This document shows, piece by piece, positions 1-9,867 of a stretch of 39,192 bases of DNA. A model generated the notes under the pieces. The model saw only the letters and a list, made by a program, of their open reading frames with translations. It was not told the origin of the DNA and did not search any database. The first letter of the stretch is position 1, and each line of letters opens with the position of its first letter. Location: the NCBI GenBank assembly GCA_007129655.1, contig SKVC01000023.1, positions 1 to 39,192 on the forward strand, in the 5' to 3' direction. The translations under genes and the position numbers were made by a program. Source of the stretch: Thermoplasmata archaeon. GTDB lineage: Archaea; Thermoplasmatota; Thermoplasmata; Halarchaeoplasmatales; Halarchaeoplasmataceae.

Positions 1-111
1 AAGACCAACGGTAGGATCAACGGCAGGGTAAACGGTAAAGTCAATGGTAAGACCAACGGTAGGATCAACGGCAGGGTAAACGGTAAAGTCAACGGCAAGA
101 CCAACGGTAGA
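1..111 (+). repeat. 48-nt tandem repeat encoding Asn-Gly tetrapeptides
   Basis: Units at 1-48 and 49-96 differ at only two bases (aatggt versus aacggc at their ends). A third copy starts at 97 and decays after about 15 nt. Each unit is four 12-nt subunits encoding KTNG, RING, RVNG and KVNG, so a 12-nt period lies inside a 48-nt period. The array probably continues upstream of the window. It is in frame and coding. Confidence 0.93.
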
Positions 112-3100
112 AATGATAGAAAAGAAGAATTAGAACAACCTGAATTATTCGCTACTAATACAACGGATTCTACCAGTTTGTCTGCCGATGATGGTTTAAT
201 AAACGGCCTAGGTGGGGTCAGCGGACCTACTAAAGACTTCTCTGGTACCATTCCTCTAAACGAAATCAGTCTACCAGATGACGAAGGCTTGATAAATGGA
301 TTTGCTGTCTCCGAGGATGCTTCCTTAGTACAAGGAGATACTATAAAAGATACTTTCGATATGAGTGAATTGTTTGAAGAAGAAAGACGTCTTAAACCCA
401 GAGGAGGGGGTTCAGATTGGTTTAAGAAAGGTATCGGTGTCGTAGTAATAATGTTCTTTTTACTATTCCTCCCAGTGATGCTGAATATTCTCTATGTACC
501 TGTTGAAGAAAGGATATCAATAGATGGTGATTTTGACGACTGGAGAGCGGTAAGAGCATATTTTGATCCACCGGCACCGCATGATATAGAGAGTATAGAT
601 ATAAGAGAGTACAAACTCGTTGAGAGTGATGGTTTCCTATACATGTATCTACAAACTTTAGGAGATTTATTTATGACCGGAGAGAGGGTAAGCTCTATTC
701 GCTTCTTCATAGATATAGATACTGAAGAGGGATATAGTATTGGAGGATTAAGAGCGGAGTACATGCTTGAAATATATGGCTGGGAGGGGGAATTAAAGGG
801 AACATCATTCCACAATTTTAACCGTTCTCGAGACATGAACGATTGGAATGGTTACCAACAGACCGGAAGTGCCCGAGTTCATTACAGTGATAATGAATTG
901 GAAACCAGAATTTGGATAGGTTCACAAAACGATGATGTTTCACCCCAAATATTCATACACACCATGGCTGGTGATCATTGGGATTATAGTGAAGGACGAG
1001 TTATCCCGGAAAAAGATTCAATAGTAGGTAGAGTAGAAAAGGTAGGTCCAAGAGTTGTCCAACCGGGGGAAACGGTACCTATACTGCAACTTTCCGCTTT
1101 CTCTCTTTCAGGAGAAGCTACTTTGGATAATTTAACCATAGATTATAATGAATATTCAGAAGAGTATATAGACGAAATTATTCTCTATGAAGGAGATATC
1201 AATTCTGTGGATATCGAAAGAGATAACCCACTTTACCGTGTAAGCAATTTCAACGGCTCTGCCATACTTAATCCAAATGATATTGTCAATGAAACTATCA
1301 CCGATTATTTAATCGCTGCAAAAATATCTACGGATGCAACCTATGAAAGTGTCATCGGACTTCACATCTCCGGTATGGAGGCACGTGAAGGTATAGCATC
1401 TATACAGAAAACAAGGGTCGATAATGTATATGTAAGCAATATACCAGCAGAACCACGCGTAAACGGGGCCTTTATCGATTGGAACTACCAACCAGTATGG
1501 GACGATCCTCTAGACGATCTCTCACCTGTTGGCACGTGGAATCCTAATATCGATATAAGACAGTACTCCGCGGTTGGTTCGACAGCTTTTATGATGAGTG
1601 TAGAGGGAAACATGTTGGGTGGTGTCGATGTTCCCTATGCGAGAGGACGACCGCCTGAGCTTGTGGATAGCGATGGAGATGGGATCCCTGATATTTATGA
1701 TCCCTTTCCAAACGATTTTACCAATGATGGTACACCGGATAGCGAGATGCTCACTCCCGAAGGGCTCCCAGACGTTGACGGAGATGGGGTCGCAGACTGG
1801 CCTTATGGCCCTGATAAATGGCTGAATACCACCATACCGGAACATCCGGATATACCGGAAGAATACTGGGGGCGCGAGGTCAGCCGTTACATCGGACCGG
1901 TTATTTTACCTGTACGAACAGGAGAGGACTACGTTCGAATCTTTATAGATGCCGACAGTACCAGCTCCACAGGTTATAGTGCGCCCTGGCTAACAATTGG
2001 TGCCGAATATATGATCGAGATCCGCGGACGCAACATGGATGTAACCCAAGCGGAGTATTATAGGTACACCGGAACACGAACTGATTGGTCGTGGGAATCC
2101 ATGGGAGAGGTTCCGGTCGCACTTAACGCAACCAGCATAGAAACCGCTCTTGATACACAGGCTTTGGGGATACCCGATGACTTCGAGGTGGCATTTGTAG
2201 CTACCGACTGGCAAAACAATCTTGACACCGCTTTAATTAACGAAAACAATATGGACGATTGGCGAACCCGTTCATCTTCCGAAAGATACCGGTTGTATCT
2301 GCGGGACAACAGTGAGATGCTTTATGGAACGGGAGATACTGAAGAAATCGTCACTTTGGATAACAAAGGTCCAATTTCTCATAACTGGAATTCTCCGCCT
2401 TTGGCTGGAGATATTGAAATTTCCGGAACTATGTATGTTCACATGTATCTTGTCCCGGGGTCGTCCGGAAGTAATCATCCGGGATTACAGATAACCATCT
2501 CTCACGAAGGTGGAACTTTGGGTACTGGTGAACTACCCTCGGTTAGTAGTTCCGGTTGGTATACTATCTCCGTGCCTGTCGAAAGTTACACGATCCCTAC
2601 GGAGAACACCATCTCATTGGAAACTACGATAACCGGGGAAGCCGGAAAATTGAGTATGGACATATATCATAACTCGGAGGCAAGAGATTCCAGATTATCC
2701 ATACCTACCACTACCCACATATCCGTTGACGATTTGTATACATTAGACGACGATGGTGAGGAACAGAATTTCTTCCAACCTGGTGAACTGGTCGATGTTA
2801 ACGCAGAAGTAACCCATCCGTTAACTACCGAACTCATATCTGAGGTAAGTATGTCGGTTTATTACCCCGACGATACGCCCTTTGTACAGGATCAAGTGAT
2901 GTCAATGAAAGAGGTAGATATTTCGACACCTCCTTACTGGAATATTTTTAATGGATCCTTCATATTAGAAGAAGAATCACCAAGAGGGATTTACAGAGTA
3001 GAAGTCACAGCAACCGATATGCAAGGGATAAAATCCGTAAACGAAACAACTTTTATCATACCAGTCGATCCGGGAGTAGCGGTTTATCCCGACGTAACCG

Positions 3101-4749
3101 GAACCACGGAACCGGGATCTTGGATAAGTTATAACGTTCAGGTGCAGAATATAGGAAATGTAGATGAAGGATATATTTTGACCGTCTCTGAATCTAGCAG
3201 AGGTTGGGCCACGGAGTTGAGCCATGGTGGAGATGTGATAGCAACGGATGACGACGGTAATGGCAACTGGGATTGGGTTGACCCAACTTGGGATGCTAAC
3301 GATACCGGAGCACCGGTTGTATATATGGTTCCAGAAGATAAGATGACTTTTACAGTTTCCAAATATGCACCGGAACATGCCGAAGGGCAACAGGATACAA
3401 CTTCATTCTTTGCCCATTCTCAGAAATTTGAAGATGTTTTTGATTATTCTATATTAACCACAAATACGCCTTATCTATCCACCTCGAAGGCTCTTTATCT
3501 TCATGATGGTTTTACAATGGATACCATGATGGGTACCTCAACTACTTCTACCACGGTACCTGCAGATGGGAGTCAAACATGGACACAAGAACCACCTCTT
3601 GAACGTGATCTTAGCCTTATAGATTATGCTACCGTTCATCTTTACATTATTCCCGATATTCAGGGTCACCAACGACCGGATGTTTCGGTGTCTTTGAGTG
3701 AATCCGGCTCTTTCATAAACTCTTTTTCCATACATGGAATAGATACAGAGGGTTGGTATGAGTTCCCTATTGGTACTGATGTATTACTCAGCGAAGGAAA
3801 CCAATTGGAAGTTACAGTCTCTTCCGGTACCAGAGGTATAGATCTTAACTACGATTCAGGAACTTACCCTGCTAGAGTAGAATTCAACACTGACTCTTAC
3901 ATACGTCTTGAAGAAATTCGAACTTTCCTTGACGAAACCGAAACGGACGAATTCTCAGCTGGAGATACAGTGACTATTAGAGCTAGGATCTCGGACCCCT
4001 TCGGTGCCTACAATATCGCCGGTGCGATCATGAACATAACCGACCCGGATGGTGTGGAGTTGGTAACGGAACAACCCATGACAGTTATGGAGAACGGTCT
4101 TCTATCCGACACCGTGGGTATATGGTACGAAGGAGATTACACACTGTCGGAAGAAGCGGTAGTCGGTGATTATACGGCAGAGGTAACGGCGACGGATGAA
4201 CAGAGTCTTGAAGACGAAGGTGATTCGTTGTTCCAGGTACCGGCCGGTGTGGAGGTGGAGCCGGACCATGAGGGAGAAGCACAGGCAGGTACGATAGTCG
4301 AATATCAACATACGGTAACTAACCTGGGCAGAGGTAACGACAGGTTCGAGTTGAGTGCATCATCTTCTTTGGGATTCAATGTTACATTACTAGATGAAGA
4401 AGGCAACATCATAACGAACACCGGGGTACTCAAGATGGGTGAATCCATCAACATCACCGTGAGGATAGAGATACCTGAAGACGCGGAAACCGGCATGGAG
4501 GATGTGACAACCATAACCGCCACTTCGATGAGAGATGGTTCAATATCAGACTCCGCAACAGATACTACGAGTATCTCAGAGTTCACCGATATGATGTTAC
4601 CTATTGGATTTGTGTTTTTCATGTTCTTTGGTTGGTTTGTACATCGAAGAATGGTACTGGATAAAAACGTAGAGGTTAAAGAAAAAGAAATACCCGAGGA
4701 TAAATCTAAAGTAGAAAGTAAGATACCTCAAAAAGAGGTGGTAACGTGA
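1..4749 (+). CDS. Large NG-repeat surface protein, 5' end outside window
   Basis: The frame is open from base 1, so the gene begins upstream; a TTG at 178 is only an internal codon. The first ~37 codons encode tetrapeptides ending in Asn-Gly (KTNG, RING, RVNG, KVNG), and 'GLING' recurs near 190 and 290. A Lys-preceded hydrophobic segment (about 430-500) looks like a signal anchor with the rest outside. Then come two related modules starting with IDGDFDDW (about 520) and VNGAFIDW (1459). The second carries Asp-rich Ca-binding repeats (DSDGDGIPD, DVDGDGVAD; 1660-1800). Two tandem copies of a beta-sandwich, macroglobulin-like and NEW3-like unit follow (about 2290-3420 and 3470-4590). A C-terminal membrane segment (about 4591-4650) and a charged tail end it. 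Similar NG-repeat membrane proteins occur in Thermoplasmatota; function unknown, possibly cell-envelope or adhesion. Confidence 0.85.
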   Translation, partial: KTNGRINGRVNGKVNGKTNGRINGRVNGKVNGKTNGRNDRKEELEQPELFATNTTDSTSLSADDGLINGLGGVSGPTKDFSGTIPLNEISLPDDEGLINGFAVSEDASLVQGDTIKDTFDMSELFEEERRLKPRGGGSDWFKKGIGVVVIMFFLLFLPVMLNILYVPVEERISIDGDFDDWRAVRAYFDPPAPHDIESIDIREYKLVESDGFLYMYLQTLGDLFMTGERVSSIRFFIDIDTEEGYSIGGLRAEYMLEIYGWEGELKGTSFHNFNRSRDMNDWNGYQQTGSARVHYSDNELETRIWIGSQNDDVSPQIFIHTMAGDHWDYSEGRVIPEKDSIVGRVEKVGPRVVQPGETVPILQLSAFSLSGEATLDNLTIDYNEYSEEYIDEIILYEGDINSVDIERDNPLYRVSNFNGSAILNPNDIVNETITDYLIAAKISTDATYESVIGLHISGMEAREGIASIQKTRVDNVYVSNIPAEPRVNGAFIDWNYQPVWDDPLDDLSPVGTWNPNIDIRQYSAVGSTAFMMSVEGNMLGGVDVPYARGRPPELVDSDGDGIPDIYDPFPNDFTNDGTPDSEMLTPEGLPDVDGDGVADWPYGPDKWLNTTIPEHPDIPEEYWGREVSRYIGPVILPVRTGEDYVRIFIDADSTSSTGYSAPWLTIGAEYMIEIRGRNMDVTQAEYYRYTGTRTDWSWESMGEVPVALNATSIETALDTQALGIPDDFEVAFVATDWQNNLDTALINENNMDDWRTRSSSERYRLYLRDNSEMLYGTGDTEEIVTLDNKGPISHNWNSPPLAGDIEISGTMYVHMYLVPGSSGSNHPGLQITISHEGGTLGTGELPSVSSSGWYTISVPVESYTIPTENTISLETTITGEAGKLSMDIYHNSEARDSRLSIPTTTHISVDDLYTLDDDGEEQNFFQPGELVDVNAEVTHPLTTELISEVSMSVYYPDDTPFVQDQVMSMKEVDISTPPYWNIFNGSFILEEESPRGIYRVEVTATDMQGIKSVNETTFIIPVDPGVAVYPDVTGTTEPGSWISYNVQVQNIGNVDEGYILTVSESSRGWATELSHGGDVIATDDDGNGNWDWVDPTWDANDTGAPVVYMVPEDKMTFTVSKYAPEHAEGQQDTTSFFAHSQKFEDVFDYSILTTNTPYLSTSKALYLHDGFTMDTMMGTSTTSTTVPADGSQTWTQEPPLERDLSLIDYATVHLYIIPDIQGHQRPDVSVSLSESGSFINSFSIHGIDTEGWYEFPIGTDVLLSEGNQLEVTVSSGTRGIDLNYDSGTYPARVEFNTDSYIRLEEIRTFLDETETDEFSAGDTVTIRARISDPFGAYNIAGAIMNITDPDGVELVTEQPMTVMENGLLSDTVGIWYEGDYTLSEEAVVGDYTAEVTATDEQSLEDEGDSLFQVPAGVEVEPDHEGEAQAGTIVEYQHTVTNLGRGNDRFELSASSSLGFNVTLLDEEGNIITNTGVLKMGESINITVRIEIPEDAETGMEDVTTITATSMRDGSISDSATDTTSISEFTDMMLPIGFVFFMFFGWFVHRRMVLDKNVEVKEKEIPEDKSKVESKIPQKEVVT

Positions 4750-4770
4750 ATCTGGCAGATTTTACAAAAA

Positions 4771-4812
4771 TTAAATATACTGTTGGAGACACTTCAATAC
4801 AAAAAAGGGGTG
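4771..4812 (+). promoter_or_regulatory. Putative TATA element and SD for the zinc-ribbon gene
   Basis: The 70-nt gap after the surface-protein stop holds ttaaatata at 4771-4779, a plausible archaeal TATA box. The SD-like ggggtg at 4807-4812 lies 7 nt before the TTG at 4820. A start site near 4800 would give a short leader. This is motif reading only. Confidence 0.4.
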
Positions 4813-4819
4813 CACAGAT

Positions 4820-7800
4820 TTGAGCGAGGAACCCTTGATATGCCCTATATGCGGTAAAGACAACCCAAACGATATAACCCGCTGCAAAATATGTGGCAGC
4901 TCACTGGAAGTTATGGATTCACAAGATAAAAGCATACTTCAGGCACTTCAGCATATCCAAGGAGTGGGCAGCCATAAAGCTAAGAGGATAGTGGACTCCG
5001 GCATCACCTCTCTAGATAAATTGGAAAGTGCGGATCTAGAAAGTTTTCTTAGAGTGGATGGTATAGGAGAATCTACAGCAAAGGATATAATGGAGGCCAT
5101 CGAAGGGTCAAAAAAAGACGAAGGAGGCCTCTATTTATGTGGTGAATGTGGTGCCTTTGTAGGAAAGTCAGCATCTACCTGTTATAATTGTGGAACAAAA
5201 ATGGAGGATGAGGAAGACGAAGATACAGGCGAAGATGCTGAGATAGAGGAATTTATAGATGATGAAATTAAAGAGACGGATGAAGAGGGTTCATTATACT
5301 TGTGTGGAAATTGTGGATCTTTTATCTCAGACAACAATATTACATGCCCCTACTGCAACGCAGCCCTTGAAGACGACGTCGATTTTGATGATACAAACGA
5401 TCTTATTGACGAATCTTTGATAGAAAGGGATGAAACTGCGGAAGTTGAAGAGGAAGAGGAAGAAAGTGGACTCTATTTATGCGAGAACTGCGGTTCTTTT
5501 GTTAGCGCTTCATCAGACGTTTGTACCCTTTGTGGCTTTTCATTTTTGGAGGACGAAGAAAAACACGAGAAACCGCGTGAGGAACTCCCCGATGATTTAG
5601 TGGACGATCTTATCAAGGAATCTGAAGAAGAACTTAAACCAGAATCTATTAAGTATGAAGTTGAAGACGATTTCTCGACAGACGATTTAGAATTAGACGG
5701 GATCGAACTAGAAGAAGAGCAACCGACAGACGATTTAGAATTAGATGGGATCGAACTAGAAGAACAACCGATGGGAGAACTAGAAAACGAACAATTTGAG
5801 ATAGATGAAAATTGGGTGATAGACGAACTAGAGGTAGATGAATCCGACTTAGAAGAACTGGATCGCGAGATAGATAGTGCACTGGATATTGAATATGGAA
5901 TTACTGCAGATTCTACCGGCGATGTGTCCCTTGGGGGAGATATAAAACTATGTGGGAATTGTGGACATTTATGTGATGAAAAGGAAAACATCTGTTCCCT
6001 GTGCGGTCATGAATTTGGAGATATAAAAGAATTAGAATCCGACTCTTTTGAAGAAACCCATGAAGAGGAAATGTCAAAAGTTACTGACACAATGCTTAAG
6101 GCATTGGGTGTCAAAGAGTTGGCAGATGTAGACGTTACCGAAGAGGAACAGGGTGTAAATGTATGTACAGTTTGCGGAGCTTTCCGTAGGGAGAACTCCG
6201 ACAGATGTCCAATCTGTGGTACACTCTCCTCAGAAGCTCCGGATATAGAACTATCAGAAGATATTCGAGAAAGTAGATACACCGAAGATAAGTTGTATAT
6301 TTGCGATGCCTGCGGTGCTATGGTTACCGGAAGGCAAAAATCATGTTCTATATGTGGTAGTAATCTTGAATTAGCTAGAAGAGAAATAGAAGAGGAAACT
6401 TTAGGGATCGAGGAGGATAAAAACGACGATATAATATCTGCCTTTTTTGGAGATTACAAAGGTCTAGATATAGATGAAAAAATAGATGACGAAAGTATCA
6501 GCTTCTGTGATGTTTGTGGCGCATTAGTCGGGCAGGATGCGGATAATTGTTCCATATGCCAGTCTTCATTAGTTGAAGAATCAAAAGATGACATCAAGGG
6601 TGCGGAGTTCTATTTTGGTGTCGACGAGGTTACCGATGATGATATTTTACAAATTGAAGAGGAGATAGAAACTGAATTAGATGAGGACGAAGAAGAAGAT
6701 ATCAGTGAATTACTATCACAACTTGATCAGGACGAGGATTTTCAGGATTTAGATTCTATTACCAAACTACTGGAAGAACATGAAGATATTTTGGAGAATG
6801 AACCTGAGATAGAATCACAATTAGAAGGAGCGGAATATATTGATGAATTAGTGGACAAAGAACTCAATATTGATGAAGTTGAAAAAGAAGAAGAAGTGAC
6901 TGAAGAAGAACCAATTGATGAATTTGAAATAGAAGATGTGACTGAAGAACAACAAATCGATGAAAGGGAAATTATAGATGAATTAGTAGAGAATGAACTG
7001 CAGTTGGAAGATGATTTTACAGAAGCTGATATCGAAGATGATGAAGATTTAAAAGATATCCTTAAAAATATATCTGATTATAAATATGAACAGACTAAAA
7101 CAGAAGAACTTGAAGAATTCGATGTTAGTGCAGTTCTAGATGATATCAGTCATGATGTAAAGGAAAGATCAGAGGAAATAAGGTCTTCTAAGGAAACCGA
7201 ACATAAAGCAGATGAGGAATGGATGCGCTGTCCGTCCTGCGAATCTTATGTAGATGTAGATAGTGATTTTTGTGGAGTTTGTGATCATTCGTTCTCTGAT
7301 ACGTTGGAAGAAGAAACAGCGATCCCTTCGACTAGTGAACCGGTAAAAACATCGCAACCATATGCAGAAGAGATTGATGCGGATTGGATCGATGATGTCA
7401 TCAATGAACCGGTTAAGGCTAAGGTAACTAAGAAACCAGAAAGATATCAACCACCGAGCATGATCAAAGGAAACCTTGATCGGATAAAGGAATACGAAGT
7501 ACCTATTTCTGGCATATCTTTACTGGCTTTCGGTGGTTTATCTATGTATTCCTATGGTGAATATGGCCTTCAGTTTTTAATGGGTGTCGGGCTAGTCATG
7601 GTAGGAATTTTCATGGGTTTGGGAATATTAACACTTATACTCTTAAGACATGAATATTTGAAAGATTCATATCAAGGATTATTAGGTTATTCTATCGCTT
7701 TGATAATGGCGGCATTCGTACCTGTAAATATTTGTTTATTAAGTTTACCTTTACCACTTATTGCAAATGTAGGAGTCTTAGGTATGTCACTTGGGATCTT

Positions 7801-8521
7801 CTGGATATTAGACTTTAAAATACATCCAAAATATCGTTATTATATGCTCTGGTTTTTTGGAATCATACTTATCTTTATCGTGTTGAGTAGTTCATTGATA
7901 TCAAATATGTCTACATACAGTGAATTAGGTTATCCAATTATCATGTCTATGGGTTTGGGGGGTGTTTTGGTATTCGGAGGCACATTGAAGTGGTATAAGC
8001 AGATAAATGTGGACACCCAAGCTTACGAAAGCATCAGAACAGGTCACAGGCATCTTATCATGGGAGATTACGAAGATGCCCTCGTTAATTTAGAAAGGGC
8101 AAACATGATTTCACATAAGAACGAAACAGAGACTCAAAATAAAGACAATTCAGCACTCTACAGTAAAGGTCTAGCACTCTGTAGTATGGGAGAATTCCAA
8201 AAAGCCGTAGAAATATTTAAAGATGTATTAAGGGCAGATCCGGATAATGTATGTGCATGGAACAATTTAGGGACTGCACACAGTAGAATGGGAAATCAAA
8301 AGAAAGCTATAATGTGTTTTAAACACGCATTGAACGGAGATCCGACATACGAAATATCTTGGAACAATCTCGGCAACGCCCTTTATAGGTCGGGAGAATA
8401 TTCGAGAGCTCTTGATTGCTATGATAAAGCTCTAGAATTGAACTCAAGTTACAGGGATGCTAACATCAATAAATCTCAGGCATTAATCAAGTTAGGGCAT
8501 AGCGGTTCTCGTATAGCTTAA
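4820..8521 (+). CDS. Multi-zinc-ribbon, HhH, polytopic membrane, TPR protein
   Basis: 1233 aa, TTG start chosen from the SD ggggtg 7 nt upstream. Nine short CxxC...CxxC zinc ribbons are visible. The first (C8, C11, C22, C25) reads CPICG..CKICG. The next seven start like LYLCGECG, LYLCENCG or LYICDACG, and the ninth is WMRCPSCE..CGVC. Residues about 44-95 form a paired helix-hairpin-helix region (IQGVGSHKAKRI, VDGIGESTAKDI), as in DNA-binding proteins. Linkers between ribbons are extremely acidic. From about residue 894 to 1062 there are about six hydrophobic segments, then about four TPR units to the C-terminus. I do not recognise this full architecture. It could be a membrane-tethered scaffold or nucleic-acid-linked protein; no enzymatic motif is visible. 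It follows the surface protein by 70 nt and may be co-expressed. Confidence 0.85.
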   Translation: MSEEPLICPICGKDNPNDITRCKICGSSLEVMDSQDKSILQALQHIQGVGSHKAKRIVDSGITSLDKLESADLESFLRVDGIGESTAKDIMEAIEGSKKDEGGLYLCGECGAFVGKSASTCYNCGTKMEDEEDEDTGEDAEIEEFIDDEIKETDEEGSLYLCGNCGSFISDNNITCPYCNAALEDDVDFDDTNDLIDESLIERDETAEVEEEEEESGLYLCENCGSFVSASSDVCTLCGFSFLEDEEKHEKPREELPDDLVDDLIKESEEELKPESIKYEVEDDFSTDDLELDGIELEEEQPTDDLELDGIELEEQPMGELENEQFEIDENWVIDELEVDESDLEELDREIDSALDIEYGITADSTGDVSLGGDIKLCGNCGHLCDEKENICSLCGHEFGDIKELESDSFEETHEEEMSKVTDTMLKALGVKELADVDVTEEEQGVNVCTVCGAFRRENSDRCPICGTLSSEAPDIELSEDIRESRYTEDKLYICDACGAMVTGRQKSCSICGSNLELARREIEEETLGIEEDKNDDIISAFFGDYKGLDIDEKIDDESISFCDVCGALVGQDADNCSICQSSLVEESKDDIKGAEFYFGVDEVTDDDILQIEEEIETELDEDEEEDISELLSQLDQDEDFQDLDSITKLLEEHEDILENEPEIESQLEGAEYIDELVDKELNIDEVEKEEEVTEEEPIDEFEIEDVTEEQQIDEREIIDELVENELQLEDDFTEADIEDDEDLKDILKNISDYKYEQTKTEELEEFDVSAVLDDISHDVKERSEEIRSSKETEHKADEEWMRCPSCESYVDVDSDFCGVCDHSFSDTLEEETAIPSTSEPVKTSQPYAEEIDADWIDDVINEPVKAKVTKKPERYQPPSMIKGNLDRIKEYEVPISGISLLAFGGLSMYSYGEYGLQFLMGVGLVMVGIFMGLGILTLILLRHEYLKDSYQGLLGYSIALIMAAFVPVNICLLSLPLPLIANVGVLGMSLGIFWILDFKIHPKYRYYMLWFFGIILIFIVLSSSLISNMSTYSELGYPIIMSMGLGGVLVFGGTLKWYKQINVDTQAYESIRTGHRHLIMGDYEDALVNLERANMISHKNETETQNKDNSALYSKGLALCSMGEFQKAVEIFKDVLRADPDNVCAWNNLGTAHSRMGNQKKAIMCFKHALNGDPTYEISWNNLGNALYRSGEYSRALDCYDKALELNSSYRDANINKSQALIKLGHSGSRIA
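5676..5768 (+). repeat. In-frame 48-nt direct duplication in an acidic linker
   Basis: Copy 1 (5676-5723) and copy 2 (5724-5768, one codon shorter) encode DDLELDGIELEEEQP and DDLELDGIELEEQP. They are near identical at DNA level, differing by one substitution (gacggg versus gatggg) and a 3-nt deletion. This points to a recent slippage or tandem duplication within the zinc-ribbon protein. Confidence 0.85.
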
Positions 8522-8526
8522 ATATT

Positions 8527-9867
8527 TTAGCTATTTATCAGCTTATCCGCGGCCTCTTTTATAGCTTCGGAGTATGTGGGATGTGGATGGATTGTATCTA
8601 CGACATCACTCACAGTCAGCCCCTTTTCCATGGCTAAGGTCCCTTCCATGATTATGTCCGTTGCTCCAGGACATACTAGATGCATCCCGATAACTTCATC
8701 ACCTTTGCAAACTAGTTTAGCCAATCCGGCTCTCTCACCTGTTGAATAACCGCGCCCTAAAGCCGATATCGGAAAAGAAGCAGTTCGTACATCATCGTAT
8801 TCTTTTTTTGCATCTTCCTCGGAAAATCCCACACTGGCTATCTCAGGATGAGTGAACACACCAGCAGGTATGAGATAGTTGGAGAATCCTCTATTACTTT
8901 TTTTATCTATTGTATCGATAACAATTTTTGCTTGTTTGTATGCTGTGTGTGCCAGCATACCCTTACCCGTAACGTCACCAACTGCATATACTCCTTCAAC
9001 TGGGGTCTTCATGAAATCATCGGTGATCACGCTTCCTTTTTCCGATATAATATCCAAATCGATATCCGGTGGCGAAGGTTTTCTACCGACGGAACACAGT
9101 ATCTTTTCGAACTCAAGCTCTTCTTTCTGACTACCTTCCAAGACCGCTTTGAAAGGCTTCTTACCTTCTACTGAAGATACCTTAGCTCCTGTTATGATCT
9201 TAACACCCTTTCTTTTTAGCATACTCTCTGCTTCTTTACCGAGCGAACTGTCCATGACGGGTAGTAAGCTGTCAAGCAATTCCACTACGGTAACGGAAGT
9301 ACCCATGGATGAATAGAAAAAAGCCATCTCAACACCGATATAACCACCACCGATTATCAACATTGATTCAGGGATACTTTCAAGTTCTATTGCACCTTTG
9401 TTGGTCAATATATTTTTCTCGTCGACCTTTAAAAACGGTAATACAACTGGTTCGGAACCTGTAGCTATTATGATGTGTTCCGCTTCTAGTGTTTCTCCGT
9501 TTACTTCTACTTCCTTGTTGTTATTGAGCTTTGCTTCACCCCGAATAATCTCTACACCACTTTCCTTTAATTCCTTCTCCACACCCTTTCTTGATATCTT
9601 CACCGCTCGTTTCTTATTTTTCATAACTCTAGAAAAGTCGATACTTTCCTGCGCTGCATTGATCCCTTTACGTCCCGCTCCCTTTATCGAATCGGCTAGT
9701 TCTGCAACGGACAACAGTGCCTTAGATGGTATGCAACCTGTATTGGTACACACTCCACCGATTGTATTCTTTTCAACGAGGATCACATCAAATCCTCTTT
9801 TGGCACCTAATGCTGCACTCTTGTATCCACCCGGACCACTACCGATTACTATGATTCGTTCAGTCAT
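8527..9867 (-). CDS. lpdA: Dihydrolipoamide dehydrogenase (E3)
   Basis: 446 aa, normal length for the family. FAD-binding GSGPGG at residues 9-14, the redox-active disulfide in GGVCTNTGCIPSKA (C40, C45), a second nucleotide-binding GGGYIGVE, the AVGDVTG motif and the C-terminal active-site His-Glu in HPTYSE (H429, E434). It reoxidises protein-bound dihydrolipoamide with NAD+. An excellent SD (AGGTGATCC) precedes the ATG. No E1, E2 or glycine-cleavage genes lie nearby, so its partner complex is not in the window. It is divergent from the hydrogenase operon and convergent with the zinc-ribbon gene, whose stop is 5 nt away. Confidence 0.95.
   Translation of the reverse strand: MTERIIVIGSGPGGYKSAALGAKRGFDVILVEKNTIGGVCTNTGCIPSKALLSVAELADSIKGAGRKGINAAQESIDFSRVMKNKKRAVKISRKGVEKELKESGVEIIRGEAKLNNNKEVEVNGETLEAEHIIIATGSEPVVLPFLKVDEKNILTNKGAIELESIPESMLIIGGGYIGVEMAFFYSSMGTSVTVVELLDSLLPVMDSSLGKEAESMLKRKGVKIITGAKVSSVEGKKPFKAVLEGSQKEELEFEKILCSVGRKPSPPDIDLDIISEKGSVITDDFMKTPVEGVYAVGDVTGKGMLAHTAYKQAKIVIDTIDKKSNRGFSNYLIPAGVFTHPEIASVGFSEEDAKKEYDDVRTASFPISALGRGYSTGERAGLAKLVCKGDEVIGMHLVCPGATDIIMEGTLAMEKGLTVSDVVDTIHPHPTYSEAIKEAADKLINS

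Noticed and set aside
1..111. Tandem repeat that could suggest a CRISPR array or an origin iteron
   Set aside because: The units are contiguous without spacers and lie in an open frame that reads on into the surface protein.
5473..5991. Antisense 172-aa Ser-rich frame opposite the zinc-ribbon gene
   Set aside because: It is a shadow of acidic GAA/GAT codons in the real gene; it has no SD and no domain.
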